Source: JAPKZH01 sp964537875
GTDB taxonomy: Bacteria > Acidobacteriota > Aminicenantia > Aminicenantales > UBA4085
Direction: 5' to 3'
NCBI GenBank assembly: GCA_964537875.1
Contig: CAZIDN010000128.1
Coordinates: 1 to 7,502, forward strand
DNA: 7,502 nt
The position numbers and the translations under genes are program-made. Each line of letters starts with the position of its first letter. Position 1 is the first letter of the stretch. The notes below the pieces were generated by a model that saw nothing but the letters and a program-made list of their open reading frames with translations, ran no database searches and was not told the origin of the DNA. Shown one piece after another: positions 4,967-7,502 of this stretch.

Positions 4967-6748
4967 ATGGAAAATGTGATAAAACAGAAACTGACCATCC
5001 TCCCCAAAAAGCCCGGCATCTACTTTTTTAAGAACGCCGCGGGCGAGGTGATCTACATCGGCAAGGCCCGGCTGCTTAGCGACCGGGTCAAATCCTATTT
5101 TCAGCCCACGTCCGACCCGAAAATTCAGAACATCCTGGCCGAGACGGCGGACATCGATTACATCCTGACCGATTCCGAGCGCGAGGCCGCCTTCCTCGAA
5201 AACAACTTCATCCAGCAGCACCAGCCGAAATTCAACCTGCGGCTCAAGGATGATAAAAGCTTTCCCTATTTGAAGCTGACGGTGCGGGAGCGGTTTCCGG
5301 GAATCTATTTCAGCCGCAAGGTCATCGAGAACGGGGCTAAGTATTTCGGGCCGTTCAGCCCTGCCCATGAAGCCCGGAAGATCATTCATTTGATCAACAA
5401 ATACTTCCGGGTGCGAAATTGCCAGGAGGCCGTTCCCGGAAAAAGGACAAGGCCCTGCCTGGAATATGACCTCGGGCTCTGCTCGGCGCCCTGCGTCGGC
5501 CGCGTTTCCGAGGAGGACTATAAGGAGAGCGTCGGCAACGCCCTCCTTCTTTTAGAGGGGAAAACCGAAGAGTTGGCGGAGATTCTTGAGGAGAAAATGA
5601 GATTGGCCGCCAAAAGCCAAGATTTCGAGGAGGCGGTCCGTTGGCGGGACCTCATCCGGATCCTGGAGAACATCAAGGTCAAGCCCAAGCTGATTTCCGT
5701 CAAGCGTGAAAACCTGGACATTTTCGGCTATGCCCACGAACAGCAATTTGGAGGGGAAGACCCCTTCCAACGAGCCTCAAACTTCGCCCGACGCCCTGCC
5801 TCCCCTTCTCGGGCGGGGCATGAAACCCCGCCCTGCGACCAAGGGGGCGACTCCCCCTTGGAACCCTCTCGAGCGGAGATTTTGCCCCGAGGCATAATCT
5901 CCGCTCGTCACTATCATGCGGTTGATGTCTTCATCATGCGCAAAGGCAAGGTCATCGAATCCCGGGAATTTTTCTTCGAGGACGATGAAAGCATTCCGGA
6001 GGCCAGGATTCTTTCGGACTTCATACGGTCCTTTTATCAGGAAGAGACGAGCCTCCCCGAAAAGCTCCTTCTTCCCTTCGAGCCTGCCGAAAAACGCGAT
6101 CTTTTTGAATGGCTGTCCGCCAGAGCCAAGAGGAAGGTCGTCCTGGCCGTCCCCGTCCGCGGCAAGTATAAAAGCTTGATCGATTTGGCCTCCCGGAACG
6201 CAGAGAACTTGTTGCAGAAAAGGGTCGAGGACCTGGCATCGCTCATGGAGCTGAAAAAAGCCTTGGGACTAGAAACTTTGCCGGTCCGCATCGAAGGATT
6301 CGATGTCTCGAACACCGGCGGCGCGGAGACGGTGGCCTCGCTCGTGACGTTTGACGGCGGCCGGCCGTGTAAAGACGGCTACCGGAAGTTCAAAGTCAAG
6401 ACCGTCGAAGGTCCGAACGACGTGGCCGGCCTGGAAGAAGTCATCCAGCGGAGGTACAGGCGCGTTTTGGAGGAAAAGACCGCGGTTCCCGACCTGGTCT
6501 TCGTGGACGGAGGAAAGCCGCAGCTCGGAACGGCCCTGAGAGCACTCCAGGGACTAGGCCTCGAGCGGGTCGGAGTCGTTTCGCTGGCTAAGAAAGAGGA
6601 AATCATTTTCTCGCCGCTCCATAAAAACGGGCTGAGGCTGGACAGGACATCACCGGCCTTAAAGCTTCTCCAGCATATCCGGGACGAGGCCCACCGCTTC
6701 GCCGTCAAATTCCATAGGCAGCGCCGGTCCAAGCGGAGTTTTTTATAA
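4967..6748 (+). CDS. uvrC: UvrABC excinuclease subunit C, with internal insertion and without C-terminal HhH domain
   Basis: UvrC makes both incisions around damage held by UvrB. The N-terminal GIY-YIG nuclease (3' cut) shows GIY (17-19), YIG (30-32), R40 and E78. A four-cysteine cluster (C152, C164, C172, C176) matches the conserved set reported to hold an Fe-S cluster. The UVR helix pair (about 207-237) binds UvrB. The RNase H-like nuclease (5' cut) has D446 (GFDVSN), D514 (VDGGKPQL) and H576 (RDEAHRF), so both active sites look complete. Two oddities stand out. Residues about 261-314 are a proline/arginine/glycine-rich insertion encoded by palindromic DNA. The protein also ends 17 residues after H576, at RRSKRSFL, where most UvrC proteins continue with a tandem helix-hairpin-helix domain. 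The ATG lies 15 bp after uvrB with only a weak AAGAAAAG site, so coupled translation is likely. Confidence 0.95.
   Translation: MENVIKQKLTILPKKPGIYFFKNAAGEVIYIGKARLLSDRVKSYFQPTSDPKIQNILAETADIDYILTDSEREAAFLENNFIQQHQPKFNLRLKDDKSFPYLKLTVRERFPGIYFSRKVIENGAKYFGPFSPAHEARKIIHLINKYFRVRNCQEAVPGKRTRPCLEYDLGLCSAPCVGRVSEEDYKESVGNALLLLEGKTEELAEILEEKMRLAAKSQDFEEAVRWRDLIRILENIKVKPKLISVKRENLDIFGYAHEQQFGGEDPFQRASNFARRPASPSRAGHETPPCDQGGDSPLEPSRAEILPRGIISARHYHAVDVFIMRKGKVIESREFFFEDDESIPEARILSDFIRSFYQEETSLPEKLLLPFEPAEKRDLFEWLSARAKRKVVLAVPVRGKYKSLIDLASRNAENLLQKRVEDLASLMELKKALGLETLPVRIEGFDVSNTGGAETVASLVTFDGGRPCKDGYRKFKVKTVEGPNDVAGLEEVIQRRYRRVLEEKTAVPDLVFVDGGKPQLGTALRALQGLGLERVGVVSLAKKEEIIFSPLHKNGLRLDRTSPALKLLQHIRDEAHRFAVKFHRQRRSKRSFL
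5746..5910 (+). repeat. Palindromic repeat cluster inserted in frame within uvrC
   Basis: About 165 bp (55 codons) with no counterpart in ordinary UvrC lies between GYAHEQ and HYHAVDVF. It contains four hairpins in a row: 5750-5756 with 5761-5768 (one bulge); GGGCGGGG (5811-5818) with CCCCGCCC (5826-5833); CCAAGGGGG (5839-5847) with CCCCCTTGG (5853-5861); and a 12-bp perfect stem 5870-5881 with 5896-5907, which continues past one T-T mismatch into TGCC (5883-5886) with GGCA (5891-5894). The translated peptide is disordered-looking, rich in Pro, Arg, Gly and Ser. The exact edges are inferred by removing the segment that does not look like UvrC; a CA dinucleotide at each edge (5744-5745, 5909-5910) is compatible with them. 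Confidence 0.75.
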
Positions 6749-6784
6749 ATCTCATCAATAATAGAGGCATGAAAGGAAAGGGAT

Positions 6785-6980
6785 TAAGAAAGGCGGGAGT
6801 GAAGAATAAAGATCCAGACTTCATTAATCCCCTACCCCCCTAGGGAATTAGGAGGTAAGGGATAGGAAAGCAGGTACGAAGAATAATGATTCGAAATTTA
6901 TTAATCCCCCCAACCCCCCTTGGACAATCAAGGGGGGACGTCAAACATGTCGCCCCTACCCTCTTGGCCAATCAAGGGGG
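6785..6980. repeat. Tandem 77-bp-period module and C/G-run hairpins between uvrC and acpS
   Basis: The 259-bp gap 6749-7007 has no gene I can support. It carries two related modules exactly 77 bp apart (about 6785-6843 and 6862-6920), sharing GAAGAATAA and TTAATCCCC at the same offsets. Each ends in a C-rich run. The first run folds back imperfectly on 6846-6861. The second forms CCCCCCTTG with CAAGGGGGG (6914-6922 with 6929-6937). An 18-nt segment (6919-6936) is repeated with one change at 6963-6980, where ACCCTCTTG and CAAGGGGGT pair again. Ten bases, CCCCCTTGGA, are identical to the hairpin inside uvrC (5853-5862), suggesting one repeat family. No strong terminator for uvrC and no clear promoter for acpS are seen. 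Confidence 0.65.
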
Positions 6981-7007
6981 TATACAAAAAGGTCGAAGGA
7001 TAAACCA

Positions 7008-7355
7008 ATGATTATCGGCATCGGCATCGATATCCTTGAAGTCGGCCGCATCCAAAAAGTCGTCGAACGAAATGCGCGGTTCCTCGACCGCGTTTTCACG
7101 GAAAGAGAGATCCAGTACAGCCAGCCGAAAAAAAATAAATACCAGCACCTGGCGGCCCGTTTTGCCGCCAAGGAGGCCTTCTTCAAGGCCATCGGAAAAA
7201 GGATCGCCTGGACGGATGTCGAGGTCGTCAACGAGCCTTCGGGACAGCCGCAGCTTGTCGTTCATGCCAAGGAAGATTTCGGGTTTACCCGGAGCCATCT
7301 CTCGCTCTCCCACCTGCCAGAATACGCGCTGGCCGTCGTCATCCTCGAAAAATAA
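7008..7355 (+). CDS. acpS: Holo-[acyl-carrier-protein] synthase
   Basis: AcpS transfers 4'-phosphopantetheine from coenzyme A to the conserved serine of apo-ACP, making it competent for fatty acid synthesis in the cytoplasm. The 115-residue product is typical of the short, trimeric AcpS class. The N-terminal GIGIDILEVGRI carries the metal-binding D8. RFAAKEAFFKAIG (51-63) supplies E56 and K60. HLSLSHLPEYALAVVILE closes the fold. GAAGGA (6995-7000) lies seven nt before the ATG, a good ribosome binding site. It sits in the same direction as uvrB-uvrC but is separated by a repeat-rich gap, so co-transcription is uncertain. The stop codon lies in the outermost arm of the following inverted repeat. 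Confidence 0.96.
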   Translation: MIIGIGIDILEVGRIQKVVERNARFLDRVFTEREIQYSQPKKNKYQHLAARFAAKEAFFKAIGKRIAWTDVEVVNEPSGQPQLVVHAKEDFGFTRSHLSLSHLPEYALAVVILEK

Positions 7356-7437
7356 ACCGGGGTCAAACCTACTCGTTACGCATTTCCCCCGAGAGAACTT
7401 TGCGTAATGCGTAACGAGTAGGTTTGACCCCGATTTA
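7353..7437. repeat. 27-bp perfect inverted repeat between acpS and a convergent gene (REP-like hairpin)
   Basis: Arms 7358-7384 and 7406-7432 are perfectly complementary over 27 bp around a 21-nt loop. Beyond one mismatch, four more pairs extend the arms to 7353 and 7437, which places both flanking stop codons in the stem. The arm begins CGGGGTCAAACCTACTCG. GGGGTC/GACCCC hairpins of this type resemble REP-like sequences mobilised by REP-associated tyrosine transposases; this is family knowledge, with no transposase seen. On the right side TGCGTAA is repeated in tandem (7401-7407, 7408-7414). There is no T-run, but such a strong hairpin could act as a bidirectional barrier to transcription or protect the mRNA 3' end. 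Confidence 0.8.
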
Positions 7438-7502
7438 AATAAGCAGTCTGACCAGGAAGCTGACGATCACCGCGACGGAAATGCTCAGCCCTGCCGAAAT
7501 GA
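7435..7502 (-). CDS. C-terminal end of an unidentified hydrophobic, probably membrane, protein (partial)
   Basis: On the minus strand a frame open from the window edge encodes a hydrophobic segment, AGLSISVAVIVSFLVRLLI, ending in TAA at 7435-7437. The composition is that of a C-terminal transmembrane helix. Only about 21 codons are visible, too few to name the family. The stop codon sits in the outer arm of the 7353-7437 inverted repeat, as expected for a gene converging on acpS. An open frame this short could be chance, but the uniform hydrophobicity and the position favour a real gene end. Confidence 0.5.
   Translation of the reverse strand, partial: ISAGLSISVAVIVSFLVRLLI

Noticed and set aside
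4052..5389. 445-codon open frame on the minus strand opposite uvrB/uvrC
   Set aside because: It spans the uvrB-uvrC junction and lies opposite two strongly conserved genes. Its translation has the leucine/aspartate/valine-rich look of antisense to GC-rich codons and no recognisable domain.
6785..6980. Possible CRISPR array
   Set aside because: There are only two diverged modules, with no uniform repeat-spacer pattern, and no cas gene is present.

Overview
The window looks like a chromosomal segment of a GC-rich bacterium (roughly high-50s % GC by eye) that has a cell envelope with exported proteins. It carries mostly housekeeping genes separated by unusually many palindromic repeats. I cannot place it taxonomically with confidence. 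The mix of galactokinase, bactofilin, a CsgG-like exported protein, a tandem uvrB-uvrC pair, acpS and many GC-rich palindromes would fit an uncultured phylum such as Aminicenantes/Acidobacteria, but that is a guess.

Layout, left to right. Positions 1-85 hold GC-rich hairpins downstream of galK. galK (86-1282, minus strand) encodes a galactokinase. The 437-bp gap 1283-1719 holds the galK leader and promoter, a 128-bp palindromic MITE-like element (1429-1556), a nested hairpin (1562-1620), and a near-consensus sigma-70 promoter (1655-1684) driving a bactofilin gene (1720-2097, plus). A CsgG-family exported protein gene (2146-2874, minus) converges on the bactofilin gene. Its intrinsic terminator lies inside the 3' end of the bactofilin reading frame. 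An 82-bp divergent promoter region separates it from uvrB (2957-4951, plus), which is followed after 15 bp by uvrC (4967-6748, plus). A 259-bp repeat-rich gap leads to acpS (7008-7355, plus). A 27-bp perfect inverted repeat then separates acpS from the 3' end of a convergent gene encoding a hydrophobic protein that runs off the right edge (7435-7502, minus).

How the genes work together: UvrB and UvrC are the damage-verification helicase and dual-incision nuclease of nucleotide excision repair and very likely share a transcript. AcpS activates acyl carrier protein for lipid synthesis. GalK feeds galactose into the Leloir pathway. Bactofilin and the CsgG-like protein are cell-envelope or cytoskeletal functions. 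No single new multi-gene system is evident.

The most interesting signal is the repeats. One palindromic cluster of about 165 bp sits in frame inside uvrC, adding about 55 residues between its UVR and RNase H-like regions. The same uvrC also stops before the usual C-terminal helix-hairpin-helix domain, directly next to another repeat cluster.
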